Positions 15,835 to 24,299 of a stretch of DNA of 64,000 nucleotides are shown piece after piece. The notes beneath the pieces are model-generated. The model was not told the origin of the DNA. It saw only the letters and a list, made by a program, of their open reading frames with translations, and made no database searches. The first letter of the stretch is position 1; each line of letters starts with the position of its first letter. The DNA is from a virus: IMG/VR virus record IMGVR_UViG_3300022821_000015, positions 1-64,000 of that record; one strand, 5' to 3'. The translations under genes were made by a program, and so were the position numbers.

Positions 15835-16629
15835 TTACATCATAATACTGCCAAGCTTATGCCCTACATAATAAGCACCAGCCATGGCGGCGGCGGTTTT
15901 AACCCATCCGGGGATTTTGTGACCTTGTTTTTCTGCTGATTTTACGGTTTCAGAACTTGGCACCATATTTTTAGTGGTTTCTTTCCAAGGCTTGAAAATA
16001 TCACTCATAAATCGTCTATCTTGACGAAAATGCAGTGTCAGTCGTGTCGCAATCATATTACGCTCAGAAGGGGTTGCCATCGTATAATCTTGTGCAATAC
16101 GACGCATACGTTTCAGAATACCGTTCTTAATACCAAGTGACTTTTCCATCTTCAAGAAGAACTGACGGTCTAAACCGGGATTGGCATTTCCTGCCTTAAC
16201 GTCACGCAAGTAACGCTTAAACGCTAGTTCAGGAATATTGATATTTTCGCCAGTACCCACGGTATCTGCAAATTTGGATGGATTCATAATAATAGATGCA
16301 ATATTATGAAGGTCGGTTGCGCCACTACGTACGTTACTAAAGTCAAAGAACTTCAGGGTTTCTTGTGCGTACTTTGCGGCAGCTTCTGGATTTTCGTACC
16401 GTAATTGTTGAAGCATGATCATATGTTCGAAGAATGTTTCGCCCATATCAGCCATAGTATGCCCAGCAGCGTTTCTAGGAATACGAATATAACGTGCTTC
16501 CTGTAACTCACCACCGATAAACTTTAGTTTACGGTCGTCTGTGATTTCAAGACTAGTGAAGGTGCGGTGTTCCAACCATTTGTCTTCTAGTCCTTCAAAA
16601 ATATCATTCTTCGGAAATACATAATCCAT
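15835..16629 (-). CDS. Probable structural protein (264 aa)
   Basis: No family recognised. Mostly helical: MDYVFPKNDIFEGLEDKWLE, ETFFEHMIMLQQLRYENPEA, LKRMRRIAQDYTMATPSERN. The C-terminal 20 residues form a Gly/Ala hydrophobic segment (WVKTAAAMAGAYYVGHKLGS) that could insert in a membrane. The late cluster position suggests a virion or assembly role. Confidence 0.55.
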   Translation of the reverse strand: MDYVFPKNDIFEGLEDKWLEHRTFTSLEITDDRKLKFIGGELQEARYIRIPRNAAGHTMADMGETFFEHMIMLQQLRYENPEAAAKYAQETLKFFDFSNVRSGATDLHNIASIIMNPSKFADTVGTGENINIPELAFKRYLRDVKAGNANPGLDRQFFLKMEKSLGIKNGILKRMRRIAQDYTMATPSERNMIATRLTLHFRQDRRFMSDIFKPWKETTKNMVPSSETVKSAEKQGHKIPGWVKTAAAMAGAYYVGHKLGSIMM

Positions 16630-16633
16630 AATA

Positions 16634-16870
16634 TTATCTACTTAGCTTATTCGAAATCGAACTTTTAATACTATCCAATGTATAAATTTCGTCGTTGATA
16701 TCAGATTGTAAATTGATATTATGCTTGTTCTTGATATAAAAATCAATGAAATCACTTAGCTTCACGGATAAATCTGCCCACTGCTCGCTCATCATATCGT
16801 TTTTGTCATACTGTGGATTTTCATTAATAATATCATCCATTTTGCCGATTAGGTCTGTCATTTCGCTCAT
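16634..16870 (-). CDS. Small helical protein (78 aa)
   Basis: MSEMTDLIGKMDDIINENPQ then a charged helical body, no Cys, no motif. It overlaps the upstream gene stop by 4 bases (ATGA type), so it is co-translated. Unknown function. Confidence 0.5.
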   Translation of the reverse strand: MSEMTDLIGKMDDIINENPQYDKNDMMSEQWADLSVKLSDFIDFYIKNKHNINLQSDINDEIYTLDSIKSSISNKLSR

Positions 16871-17106
16871 TTCATTTTCCTTATACCACGTGTAAACTTT
16901 TTTGGATCGTGTGTGCGTATAGCATTTACAAGACGTTTCTCCAAATCTACTGCTGTTTCTTGATCGTAACTCTCGTGAATCATATTGATAAGGTTCATAG
17001 CCGAATCGATAATGTTAGTGGCACGATTCTCCAATACGTGAACTCTATCACGTGATGTAGCTAGTTGATCTAGTTCTTCTAAGATGCTTCTTGTTTTTTT
17101 ACGCAT
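16867..17106 (-). CDS. Small helical protein (79 aa), predicted leaderless
   Basis: Start at ATG 17106 (MRKKTRSILEELDQLATSRD), 4 bases after CATAAATA; the longer reading would start inside the promoter. A heptad-like helix (RVHVLENRATNIIDSAMNLI) suggests a coiled coil. Unknown function. Confidence 0.55.
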   Translation of the reverse strand: MRKKTRSILEELDQLATSRDRVHVLENRATNIIDSAMNLINMIHESYDQETAVDLEKRLVNAIRTHDPKKFTRGIRKMK

Positions 17107-17110
17107 ACAG

Positions 17111-17118
17111 TATTTATG
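17111..17118 (-). promoter_or_regulatory. Late promoter box 4 nt before ATG (17106)
   Basis: Minus strand CATAAATA-CTGT-ATG. Confidence 0.65.
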
Positions 17119-17144
17119 GCTTTCAAACATTTATATAAACAAAA

Positions 17145-17987
17145 TCAAATAACATATACGGACTGAACATGATTGTATTTTGATAATGTGTCGAGGATGT
17201 CTTCTTGTGACTGTGTGGAATCTAGTTGTGCTATCTTTATGTTGCCCGTGGTTAGCCTAGGGTCGCCAATATCGTAACCTTTGTCTATAAAATACTCTGA
17301 GTTATCTATCTTATACTGTTCATACAAGGCTGAGTTATCCTTAGTATCTGAAAAGCTGATTATGAAATCGGAGCTATAGTGTAGGTTAGGAACAAAGTCA
17401 TGGTGATGATCGTCGTTGTCCTTTGCTAAACTCTCAACGTTCTTACCCACGTCTGCATACATAACGTATACACCGCCGAACTCTTTGGTGTTTTGGAACA
17501 GCTTATAATCTTCGATGTCATAGGTCTTTGTTTTTGGTAAATCAAACCACACAACCCTGATTCTTTTGTCGGCACCAAAGTTCTCTGCACGATGTACGAG
17601 TTGGTTTACCTTGCTCAGTCTTTGCTGTTCCTCTAATGTCAATCCACTTCCTTGCCATGCGTCTAAGCTACCATGGTAAATCTCAAATACGCTATGGATG
17701 TGATTTAGGGTGTCTTGATCGTCGGTGCTGCCTAGTTCGACGCCACCAAACATATTAGGCATCTGCCTAATCAACTCATTTATATTATCCAATATACGAT
17801 TTTCAGACCAATCCATATTGAGGTTGTAGAATGCATCCGGCTCGCTTATCGGATACCCACGCTGTTGTGCTTCTTTGTATCTTGATAACCACTTTTTCAC
17901 GAAGTGGTTACTCTCTAGCCTAAAGTTGAAATCACAGGTAGTCTCGTAATCATTGCGAGTGCTAAGTCTTACTTTTATTGTGTCCAT
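17145..17987 (-). CDS. Unknown protein (280 aa)
   Basis: MDTIKVRLSTRNDYETTCDF opens it. It contains a His-rich stretch (DNDDHHHDFVPNLHY) and aromatic strands (RIRVVWFDLPKTKTYDIEDY, GGVYVMYADVGKN). No family recognised. It follows the helicase unit and precedes late genes. A metal site in the His cluster is possible. Confidence 0.55.
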   Translation of the reverse strand: MDTIKVRLSTRNDYETTCDFNFRLESNHFVKKWLSRYKEAQQRGYPISEPDAFYNLNMDWSENRILDNINELIRQMPNMFGGVELGSTDDQDTLNHIHSVFEIYHGSLDAWQGSGLTLEEQQRLSKVNQLVHRAENFGADKRIRVVWFDLPKTKTYDIEDYKLFQNTKEFGGVYVMYADVGKNVESLAKDNDDHHHDFVPNLHYSSDFIISFSDTKDNSALYEQYKIDNSEYFIDKGYDIGDPRLTTGNIKIAQLDSTQSQEDILDTLSKYNHVQSVYVI

Positions 17988-17989
17988 CG

Positions 17990-18215
17990 TTATCGGTTCA
18001 ACTTCGATATCATATCTTTGAGTTCTTGACGCTTTGTATCGTCGTTTATCTTCATCGGTTCCATCGGTTCTGCTTCTTGTACACCGTCACCATTCTGTCG
18101 GCTCTTGATCTTCTTCAATCTTACAACGGATACATCCACTATGCCATGGTGAAATTTCACCAGACGGGGATATATCAATATTAGTCCATGGAGCAAAACA
18201 TTTAGGGGCTATCAT
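17990..18215 (-). pseudogene. Remnant of a SPASM/twitch radical-SAM protein
   Basis: From ATG 18215 (overlapping the helicase stop as TAATG) the frame reads KCFAPWTNIDISPSGEISPW then GCIRCKIEEDQE, and stops at 18087. C-x-x-PW-x-x-x-x-x-SP-x-G-x-x-x-P and GCxRCKxEE are hallmarks of twitch/SPASM modules. A neighbouring frame continues with SRQNGD and ends KDMISKLNR at 17990. One-base loss after DQE plus loss of the middle would explain this. A short real gene in either frame cannot be excluded. Confidence 0.4.
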
Positions 18216-19615
18216 TAACTTTTTCCACTCAGCGCTTGCAGCATATCTGTAAGTTTGGATGACTGAACATCCGCTTTGACATGCATTGGTTCTATTAACG
18301 TAGGTTCATCATTGTCCTCGTTGCCTTCTTGACGGGTTTTAATACGTTGCATGATGTCACTGGACGGCTCGGTTCCGAGGACTTGAGCTTCCTCGCCTAT
18401 GTCAGTAATGCGAAGTGTTTCGGTATCAAACCCAAGGTCAATCGTTTGCCCAACACCACCCGATGATCTTGTCTTCATAAGCTGGATTTGATAGCGTCCT
18501 AGTTCTCGCATTTTGCGTGTGGTACGAATACCAAACAGGTTGTCCGCCGTATTAATCTTTGAAATACCGCCCGAAATCATCGAATGATCGAATTCAACTT
18601 CATCGACCGCCGTGCGGTTTAGCTGGGATGCCGTAACAAATAATATATCAAGTTCCTTGGCAAAGTTGCGCAATTCTTCCGACACATACTTGTCCTTAAC
18701 AAACAAGTCACTAGGAGATACCTTTGCAGAAACCGGCATCAACAAATCAAGATAGTCAACCATAAGGAAGTCAATCTTTCGTCCCGTTCTTACTTGCAAC
18801 TCTTTAAGATACGAACGCATATTGTTGACAGTGCTTTGCGATGGCATATATTTGATCTGAAGACTACCTGATTTCGTACCCGCACTCTTAACTTTCCACT
18901 CAACGTCATCGAGGTTCCTGAAGATTTCACGCGAATGTGTGCCAGTGACCATACTATCAATACGCATCGCACATAGCTCTTCAGCCAATTCCAGCGATAT
19001 ATACACGCCATTCAAACCATTAAATACCCAGTTCACGGCAATATTCTGCATAAACAGTGACTTCCCCGATCCTGATCCACCAGCGAAAATGTTTAGTTCA
19101 CCTTTGTTAAATCCGCCATATAGGCGACGGTCAAGCGTCGGCCAGCCCGTAGAATTTTGTCCATTGCTATCTCTCAACTTCAGTAGGCGGGCGCGGGGAT
19201 TATCAAAATAATCCGTCCCAATATCCTTAGTCAATGATATTTGCACTGCGTCTTTAATTAGCTTTTCGATTGGCTCGTATTCTTGCTTTTCAATCATATC
19301 TGCTGCTGTCAAGATAGCACGATTCAACTCGCTAAATTTAGTGAATCCTTCAAATTCCTTCAAAAACCAATCGTAATGTTCCTCTGTTAGTTCTGGAACG
19401 GGTTCTAATTGTGTTCCGGTCTTAGCTTTGATTTGTTCTCTGGTAGGCAGTGTGCTATGCGCCTCTGCGTGTTCAGCCATAAACTCAGCAGCCTTGCGCA
19501 ATGATCTATCAAAGTTGCTTACATTGTAAATATCTTGTACTCGCACATAACTTTGTGCATCTTCTAGCATCATTTCTAAAAATAGTCGTTGTAAATCTGG
19601 TGTATATTCGCTCAA
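18215..19615 (-). CDS. 41: Replicative DNA helicase, gp41/DnaB type
   Basis: 466-residue hexameric helicase that unwinds DNA at the fork and recruits primase. Walker A is GGSGSGKS at ~198, in the context GGFNKGELNIFAGGSGSGKS; the Walker B region is IDFLMVDYLDLL; and the Q-loop/arginine-finger region is DILFVTASQLNRTAVDE. The N-terminal helical domain (residues 1-150) matches the DnaB layout. The start overlaps the primase stop by 4 bases (ATGA), so helicase and primase are coupled as in T4 41/61. Confidence 0.92.
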   Translation of the reverse strand: MSEYTPDLQRLFLEMMLEDAQSYVRVQDIYNVSNFDRSLRKAAEFMAEHAEAHSTLPTREQIKAKTGTQLEPVPELTEEHYDWFLKEFEGFTKFSELNRAILTAADMIEKQEYEPIEKLIKDAVQISLTKDIGTDYFDNPRARLLKLRDSNGQNSTGWPTLDRRLYGGFNKGELNIFAGGSGSGKSLFMQNIAVNWVFNGLNGVYISLELAEELCAMRIDSMVTGTHSREIFRNLDDVEWKVKSAGTKSGSLQIKYMPSQSTVNNMRSYLKELQVRTGRKIDFLMVDYLDLLMPVSAKVSPSDLFVKDKYVSEELRNFAKELDILFVTASQLNRTAVDEVEFDHSMISGGISKINTADNLFGIRTTRKMRELGRYQIQLMKTRSSGGVGQTIDLGFDTETLRITDIGEEAQVLGTEPSSDIMQRIKTRQEGNEDNDEPTLIEPMHVKADVQSSKLTDMLQALSGKS

Positions 19616-20649
19616 TACTTCTTCCTCGTCAATTCAATCTTCAATCTCGTATCATACTTATGTGCCATAATATGCTGGAATGTATATAGTTTTCCATACT
19701 TACATACAGCGGCATTGACATCATCGATATCGGGGTCTTCCCAATCTGGAAAGCTTACATTCCAGCCACATTCCAATGCCACGTCTACAAGCTTTTGTCC
19801 CGGTGCGCCCCGATCTGGCACCACTATAACTTCTCGGTTTAGCATATCGATGATTTCCGCTTTTGTTTCACTAACTTCATTACCAAGCATCGCCACCCCG
19901 TTAATAGCCAAAGCATCAAATGGACCCTCGGTAACAAGCACAACTTTTGCATCGGGCATCTGTGCGTCAGTATTGAATACATAGTTGGAATCCGATTTGT
20001 TGTAATATTTCATTTGCTTGTTGTCATCAATACAACGAGCAGTATATCCGATGATTTCATTATTCCACTTATACGGGATAATAAGTCGGCGATTCATTTT
20101 TTGTGCTATGGAAACTTTTTCAGGTGTCCAATACATATCAGAAACTTGTTCGTGTGTGAGTCCACGTTTTTCAACTGCGTATGCAACAACATCCATTAAA
20201 TCGTCGGGTATTGTTTCAAAGTCGGCGATAGCATAAAATGTCAATAGTTCTTCAATGCGTTTCGCCTTTTCTGGCAACGGTTCCGGTTCAAAGTGAATAT
20301 TGATTTCTTCCTTATCGGTTTCAACAACACCCTCTTCGTCACGAATGCGCATTGATTCAAAAACTAATCGCTTAATTACGCCTTCGTCGATACCAATCCA
20401 AGACATAAACTTCCGCATCTTGTAACTAAGATGCCATCCGGGTTGCCAACCAGTCTTAAAGTTGCAGTTAAAGCAATGATATGATACCATATCGCCATTA
20501 AGGATTAGTCCACCCCGACCTCGTTTGTCAGGAGTTTCCCCGTTATGGACACAACACACGCCATTTGACGTGATCCAACCTTTACTGGATTTACGTGTTT
20601 TGCGCCCCATTGTCCAAGCAGACGATACGGCATCTTGAATTTTATTCAT
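19612..20649 (-). CDS. 61: DNA primase with zinc domain and TOPRIM (gp61-like)
   Basis: 345-residue primase making RNA primers for lagging-strand synthesis. The N-terminal zinc-binding region has CCVHNGE and YHCFNC; the TOPRIM domain is VVLVTEGPFDALAING with a later VIVVPDRGAPGQ, where the acidic residues bind metal. It pairs with the downstream helicase by overlapping stop and start. It begins at ATG 20649, 5 bases after a TATAAT box, which predicts a leaderless early transcript. Confidence 0.88.
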   Translation of the reverse strand: MNKIQDAVSSAWTMGRKTRKSSKGWITSNGVCCVHNGETPDKRGRGGLILNGDMVSYHCFNCNFKTGWQPGWHLSYKMRKFMSWIGIDEGVIKRLVFESMRIRDEEGVVETDKEEINIHFEPEPLPEKAKRIEELLTFYAIADFETIPDDLMDVVAYAVEKRGLTHEQVSDMYWTPEKVSIAQKMNRRLIIPYKWNNEIIGYTARCIDDNKQMKYYNKSDSNYVFNTDAQMPDAKVVLVTEGPFDALAINGVAMLGNEVSETKAEIIDMLNREVIVVPDRGAPGQKLVDVALECGWNVSFPDWEDPDIDDVNAAVCKYGKLYTFQHIMAHKYDTRLKIELTRKKY

Positions 20650-20654
20650 AGTAT

Positions 20655-20660
20655 ATTATA
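20655..20660 (-). promoter_or_regulatory. -10 box 5 nt before the primase ATG
   Basis: Minus-strand TATAAT-ATACT-ATG. An upstream TAGACA at 18-bp spacing lies within the preceding gene. Confidence 0.5.
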
Positions 20661-21294
20661 TCAAATTGGGGTAAGCCGTGTCTATAAATTCTTTTACTCT
20701 TTCGGCTATCCATATATGACCTTCTTCATTCGGATGCCCGCCACTTGCGAAATGATTGGGCAATAGATGGTCTTTCATACAAGTGCCTGACCAAAACATA
20801 TTTTTATCATTGATTGAATAAGCGGGCAACGAATTGAAGCCAATATATTTGAAACCTTTTGCTTTCGCCGTGTTCATCATAGCTGATGCCATTGTTACAT
20901 ATTGCATACGTTCATATTCTTCTGACCACGTATGTGTAACATAATCTTTATACGAGTTATCGAAACGATTTACATTATTTGCATTTGTTCCGTTTGTTAT
21001 CCAAGATGAATGTTTCCATTCACGGTCAGTGCTATCGTACCAGCTTTCACGGGATGGGTCGGTGAATGCGAACACATAGAATGTATCAGGGGATGCTGTC
21101 TCGGCATGGTTCATAAACGCATAAAACATTGACTTCATTGTTCCGCCGGGGTGTGCTAAGTTTTCGTTTGGTCCAAGTAATCCAAGGAAACATTTATCGT
21201 GTTGATATTTTATTGTGTCGTGCCACGTGGTTGCATTAGGCGGTACAAGCTCTGAACCATACATCCAAGAGCAACCAAATCCTACATACTTCAT
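20656..21294 (-). CDS. SGNH-like hydrolase/esterase family protein
   Basis: 212 residues. VGFGCSWMYG gives the block-I nucleophile context (GxSx form GCSW), and GGHPNEEGHIWIAERV gives the block-V catalytic His environment (HPNxxGH). These are features of SGNH/GDSL-type proteins found in T4-like aquatic phages near glycan genes. The substrate is unknown; deacylation of surface sugars is one guess. A second SGNH-like gene lies at 30.5-31.2 kb. Confidence 0.65.
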   Translation of the reverse strand: MKYVGFGCSWMYGSELVPPNATTWHDTIKYQHDKCFLGLLGPNENLAHPGGTMKSMFYAFMNHAETASPDTFYVFAFTDPSRESWYDSTDREWKHSSWITNGTNANNVNRFDNSYKDYVTHTWSEEYERMQYVTMASAMMNTAKAKGFKYIGFNSLPAYSINDKNMFWSGTCMKDHLLPNHFASGGHPNEEGHIWIAERVKEFIDTAYPNLI

Positions 21295-21300
21295 ACTCTA

Positions 21301-21654
21301 TTAATCTACCTCATCAACTTGTTCAACGTTTATCGCAGAAGAAGGAATATCCCCGTAATAAACACACTGGTCTGTCTCGGACAAGCTTTCAACCCAATCA
21401 TTAGCAGAGTTTGTATGGTCGTCGTCTGGTTGCATCAAACTCATATCAAGTTGGGTAATATCAATACTCAATAGATATATAACATCACTGCCAGTTCTTT
21501 CAGCATCAGTCATCGCGTATTCAAAAGCAAGGTCGGGGTTATCTGTAAGATAAACGCCATTTAGCCTACCACCCATACGAAGACCTTTAGATTTCACATC
21601 TGAAGAAGTTCCGTGCCATAATATAGTGTGATTCTCAAACTCATACAATCGCAT
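21301..21654 (-). CDS. ADP-ribosyltransferase-fold-like protein (117 aa)
   Basis: ILWHGTSSDVKSKGLRMGG followed by VYLTDNPDLAFEYA is the pattern of small ART-like proteins (LxHGT, then GL, then hYLTxxxxxAxxYA), as in RNA 2'-phosphotransferase and related toxin folds. VIYLLSIDITQLD and VYYGDIPSSAI fit later strands. It could modify a host target, or only share the fold; the catalytic Glu was not fixed. Confidence 0.45.
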   Translation of the reverse strand: MRLYEFENHTILWHGTSSDVKSKGLRMGGRLNGVYLTDNPDLAFEYAMTDAERTGSDVIYLLSIDITQLDMSLMQPDDDHTNSANDWVESLSETDQCVYYGDIPSSAINVEQVDEVD

Positions 21655-21659
21655 ATTAT

Positions 21660-22421
21660 TTAATGCCTATAAAGAACGCTGGATACCGTATTGGTTGTAT
21701 CTGCCTTAACGAATCTAATAGCACTAAAAACACCAGTCCAGTTAACATAAGCATTACCCGTCTGTGCAGTATAACTCACCGTATTAATATCAACCCAGTT
21801 GAATGTGGTTTGGTTAGCAACATCGTCCATTGTTCCTTGAATAGTCACGCTTCCCGTATATGGCTCAGTGAAATAGAACTGTGCGGTATGAAGTGCGTTA
21901 TTATTATTGTTCAAACGTGGATATGCTTGTGCTGCTGATGTTACTGTGCCGCCAGTGAATGCTAATGACACACTTTCACGAAACTCTGGAAATACACCGT
22001 GCTTAACTTGTAACTGACCTGCTGCACTATAGTTGTCGTCGGTATACGCTACGTGCTGAACGTTTTCGCCGTCCACCACTTTAACACTCCACGTGTAATA
22101 CTGCTCATTAATATCAAGTAAGTCGGATTCACTGATAACCAACTTGGCTATACCATTCGGACCATCTTCAAGTGTCATCGGTCGGGTAAGGTGTGTAATA
22201 TGGCTTTCGTTATCGATAATATTAAAAGTGATTACCTTATCTAACATATTCACCTTCTTTTGGTCGTTGTTTCTAAAGTTGAAGGAAACGGTGTTATCGA
22301 TTCCTCTATACAATGTCATATTTCTACTATACACGTTTTCCTGTCTCCCTGCTGTCAATACACTGGTAGTTAGATTGATATCCATAGTTTGTTTGTAAAG
22401 GTAAATGTATTGTTTATTCAT
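21660..22421 (-). CDS. Virion structural protein, BppU/fibre-like (253 aa), predicted leaderless
   Basis: Beta-rich protein. The N-terminal half (YRGIDNTVSFNFRNNDQKKV, LTLEDGPNGIAKLVISESDL-like) resembles baseplate or fibre-associated beta-sandwich domains; the C-terminal half (GSVTIQGTMDDVANQTTFNW, NAYVNWTGVFSAIRFVKADT) looks like a second beta domain. It starts at ATG 22421, 4 bases after TATAAATA. Probably a late virion protein. Confidence 0.6.
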   Translation of the reverse strand: MNKQYIYLYKQTMDINLTTSVLTAGRQENVYSRNMTLYRGIDNTVSFNFRNNDQKKVNMLDKVITFNIIDNESHITHLTRPMTLEDGPNGIAKLVISESDLLDINEQYYTWSVKVVDGENVQHVAYTDDNYSAAGQLQVKHGVFPEFRESVSLAFTGGTVTSAAQAYPRLNNNNNALHTAQFYFTEPYTGSVTIQGTMDDVANQTTFNWVDINTVSYTAQTGNAYVNWTGVFSAIRFVKADTTNTVSSVLYRH

Positions 22422-22445
22422 ATGGTATTTATACTAAATACTCGT
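22422..22445. promoter_or_regulatory. Compact divergent late promoter pair
   Basis: Only 24 bases separate the two divergent ATGs. Minus strand: TATAAATA (22426-22433) then CCAT-ATG. Plus strand: ACTAAATA (22433-22440) then CTCGT-ATG. The two boxes touch. Confidence 0.7.
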
Positions 22446-22970
22446 ATGAAAGCATTTGAGATTATCGCCGCAATAGCCCAACAGAAATCCGAAAAGGATA
22501 GCCCAATGATGCAAGCTGATTGGAATAAGATTGATGATACGCTCATCAATGCCGATAATGGCTTCGTCAACCCTAAAAAAAGAATAAAAGAAAACGTACT
22601 GACCGAACTTCACGATAAGGTTTTACGATGGGAATGGGGCGATACAAATAATGACGGCGAGGTTAGTGCCTACTTCCACACCCCGAAAGGTCAGGAAATA
22701 ATAGTAGTGTTCTCCGAAACGAATGAAGGAGATTGGGATGCTACGTTTACTACCGGTGAAAGTTACGAGGTAACCGGCGATGGTGAGAACTTCATTATTT
22801 TCTCCACGGTACTTAGAATATTGAAAGACTTTGCTTATGGCTATCAGCCAACATATATAAGGTTTGAGGCTGACGAACCAAATAGACAGAGACTATATGC
22901 AAAGATGCTGGACAGACAGCACATACGATATGATAACGACAATGGTACATTTAAATTGCATCTGATGTGA
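22446..22970 (+). CDS. Unknown protein (174 aa), predicted leaderless
   Basis: Starts MKAFEIIAAIAQQKSEKDSP at ATG 22446. The middle is beta-rich (VSAYFHTPKGQEIIVVFSET, WDATFTTGESYEVTGDGENF) and the C-terminal part helical with QPTYIRFEADEPNRQRLYAK, a pattern of small phage proteins with a central sheet. No family recognised. It is the first of a two-gene plus-strand insertion. Confidence 0.6.
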   Translation: MKAFEIIAAIAQQKSEKDSPMMQADWNKIDDTLINADNGFVNPKKRIKENVLTELHDKVLRWEWGDTNNDGEVSAYFHTPKGQEIIVVFSETNEGDWDATFTTGESYEVTGDGENFIIFSTVLRILKDFAYGYQPTYIRFEADEPNRQRLYAKMLDRQHIRYDNDNGTFKLHLM

Positions 22971-22973
22971 TAC

Positions 22974-22981
22974 ACTAAATA
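22974..22981 (+). promoter_or_regulatory. Late promoter box 5 nt before ATG (22987)
   Basis: ACTAAATA-AACCT-ATG. The box overlaps the stop region of the preceding plus-strand gene. Confidence 0.55.
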
Positions 22982-22986
22982 AACCT

Positions 22987-23370
22987 ATGGAAGATGCAAA
23001 TCTATTCGCTAAAATCGCAAAAAAGTATCCATTTATCAGTCATATAACCTATGGCGGGAATGAGTTCATCGGTATTATTCAAAATAAGGATAAGATGATA
23101 ACATCATTATATGATTATTCCAAGATTAAATCTATGGAAGAAAAGACATCGTTTATCGAACTGGGCGATACTTGGTGGTGGGAATCGAATCGTCAAATCC
23201 CAATAAATATCTTTCTCAAGAATCTATGGGATTTTAAAGACGTTCTAGTAACTATGAATAGCAAGGACTGTGACATTATCAACGGTCCATACGTAAGTCT
23301 ATCCGAAATATCATCAAAGCGTATTAAACGCACCAACATTCAGCTGGTGCGCCGTGTCAAGCCGAAATAG
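22987..23370 (+). CDS. Unknown protein (127 aa), predicted leaderless
   Basis: MEDANLFAKIAKKYPFISHI, YGGNEFIGIIQNKDKMITSL, TWWWESNRQIPINIFLKNLW. A compact protein with a WWW cluster, ending basic (VRRVKPK). No family recognised. Its 3' end converges on and overlaps the minus-strand gene by 14 bases. Confidence 0.6.
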   Translation: MEDANLFAKIAKKYPFISHITYGGNEFIGIIQNKDKMITSLYDYSKIKSMEEKTSFIELGDTWWWESNRQIPINIFLKNLWDFKDVLVTMNSKDCDIINGPYVSLSEISSKRIKRTNIQLVRRVKPK

Positions 23371-23941
23371 TTTCATCAAGCAAGTTCATGTGCACTTTAA
23401 CCAGTTCTGCGTAACTGATTGCGTGACTATGTTTAAATGCATAGCCATCGTCTGTCTTATCCCATACCGTTTGTGATATTTCTTTCCAAGGTTTATCTTG
23501 AAGATGTTTCTTTCCGGGACGAATAACTGATATAAACATAGCCATTCGGGCTACGCTATCTGGTTTCATTTTGATAAGTAAATCAAAGTAGTTACCAATA
23601 TGTATTATTTTACCACAAAAGTCTTTGTCAGTCCATATTCTTTTCCAGTTAGGTTCACGTGCCATCAACTCGTTCAAGTGTTCTTCATCTCGCACAAGTT
23701 CATATACATGCACGTTCAGAATATCAAGCTTGATATAGCCAAGGGTTTCTGCTTCTTTATAATCAATCGCCGCCATTTTCGTGCGGGGGTCGAAGCCAAT
23801 ATCGGTGACGTATATACCAGTATTGTGCTTGACCATTTTCCCTTCACGATTGATAGAAGCGTTGACATAGGAAATATGCTCTAGAACTTTTGTTCTGTCG
23901 GCTGTATCTATGTCAACGTCTGGTAAATCAAAGTGTGCCAT
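23357..23941 (-). CDS. DnaE-like (polymerase III alpha) fragment protein
   Basis: Start at ATG 23941 (MAHFDLPDVDIDTADRTKVL), overlapping the upstream stop. Several segments read like bacterial DNA polymerase III alpha in order: LPDVDIDTADR (the DIDID active-site region), HNTGIYVTDIGFDP, LGYIKLDILNV, MAMFISVIRPGKK and YAFKHSHAISYAELV. The protein is under 200 residues against more than 1000 for DnaE, so it is a reduced derivative, not a polymerase. The role is unknown; it is co-translated with an adenylyltransferase-like gene. Confidence 0.6.
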   Translation of the reverse strand: MAHFDLPDVDIDTADRTKVLEHISYVNASINREGKMVKHNTGIYVTDIGFDPRTKMAAIDYKEAETLGYIKLDILNVHVYELVRDEEHLNELMAREPNWKRIWTDKDFCGKIIHIGNYFDLLIKMKPDSVARMAMFISVIRPGKKHLQDKPWKEISQTVWDKTDDGYAFKHSHAISYAELVKVHMNLLDETISA

Positions 23942-24299
23942 CTTTACGCATTTGTTCCCTGATTTTGGTTGCACTGATTTCTTGGGTTGCTTCATCTAAT
24001 ACTTCTTCGGTAATAGCATACCCTACCCCACGACCATAAACGATTTCTGTAATATTCGGCACTAACATAATATCATATTGCTTACCGATATGAAAACTGT
24101 GACTATTCAAACCTTCAATAATATTTGCCTTAACGGTATTGAAATCAAATGGGTTGTCTTCGACACCGTTCACATCACGTATTTGAATCATTACCTGACC
24201 CGTCTTGGCATAGGCTCGCTTGAATAGTTCAAGGTGACCATCATGCCATGGCTGAAATCTCCCCAATAGTTGCACTGTCGGCTTTTTCCAATCAAACAT
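23928..24299 (-). CDS. Nucleotidyltransferase (cytidylyl/NMN-adenylyltransferase-like)
   Basis: 123 residues with GRFQPWHDGHLELFKRA, the HxGH nucleotide-binding motif, and EISATKIREQMRKDG, the ISxTxxR motif. These two motifs define the cytidylyltransferase-like superfamily, which includes NMN adenylyltransferases used in NAD salvage. The short length is usual for phage versions. The start codon overlaps the stop of a 57-residue gene. Confidence 0.82.
   Translation of the reverse strand: MFDWKKPTVQLLGRFQPWHDGHLELFKRAYAKTGQVMIQIRDVNGVEDNPFDFNTVKANIIEGLNSHSFHIGKQYDIMLVPNITEIVYGRGVGYAITEEVLDEATQEISATKIREQMRKDGTL

Noticed and set aside
23332-23352. GCACCA/TGGTGC hairpin at the end of the plus-strand gene as a terminator
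   Set aside because: There is no T-tract on either strand and it lies inside two coding regions.
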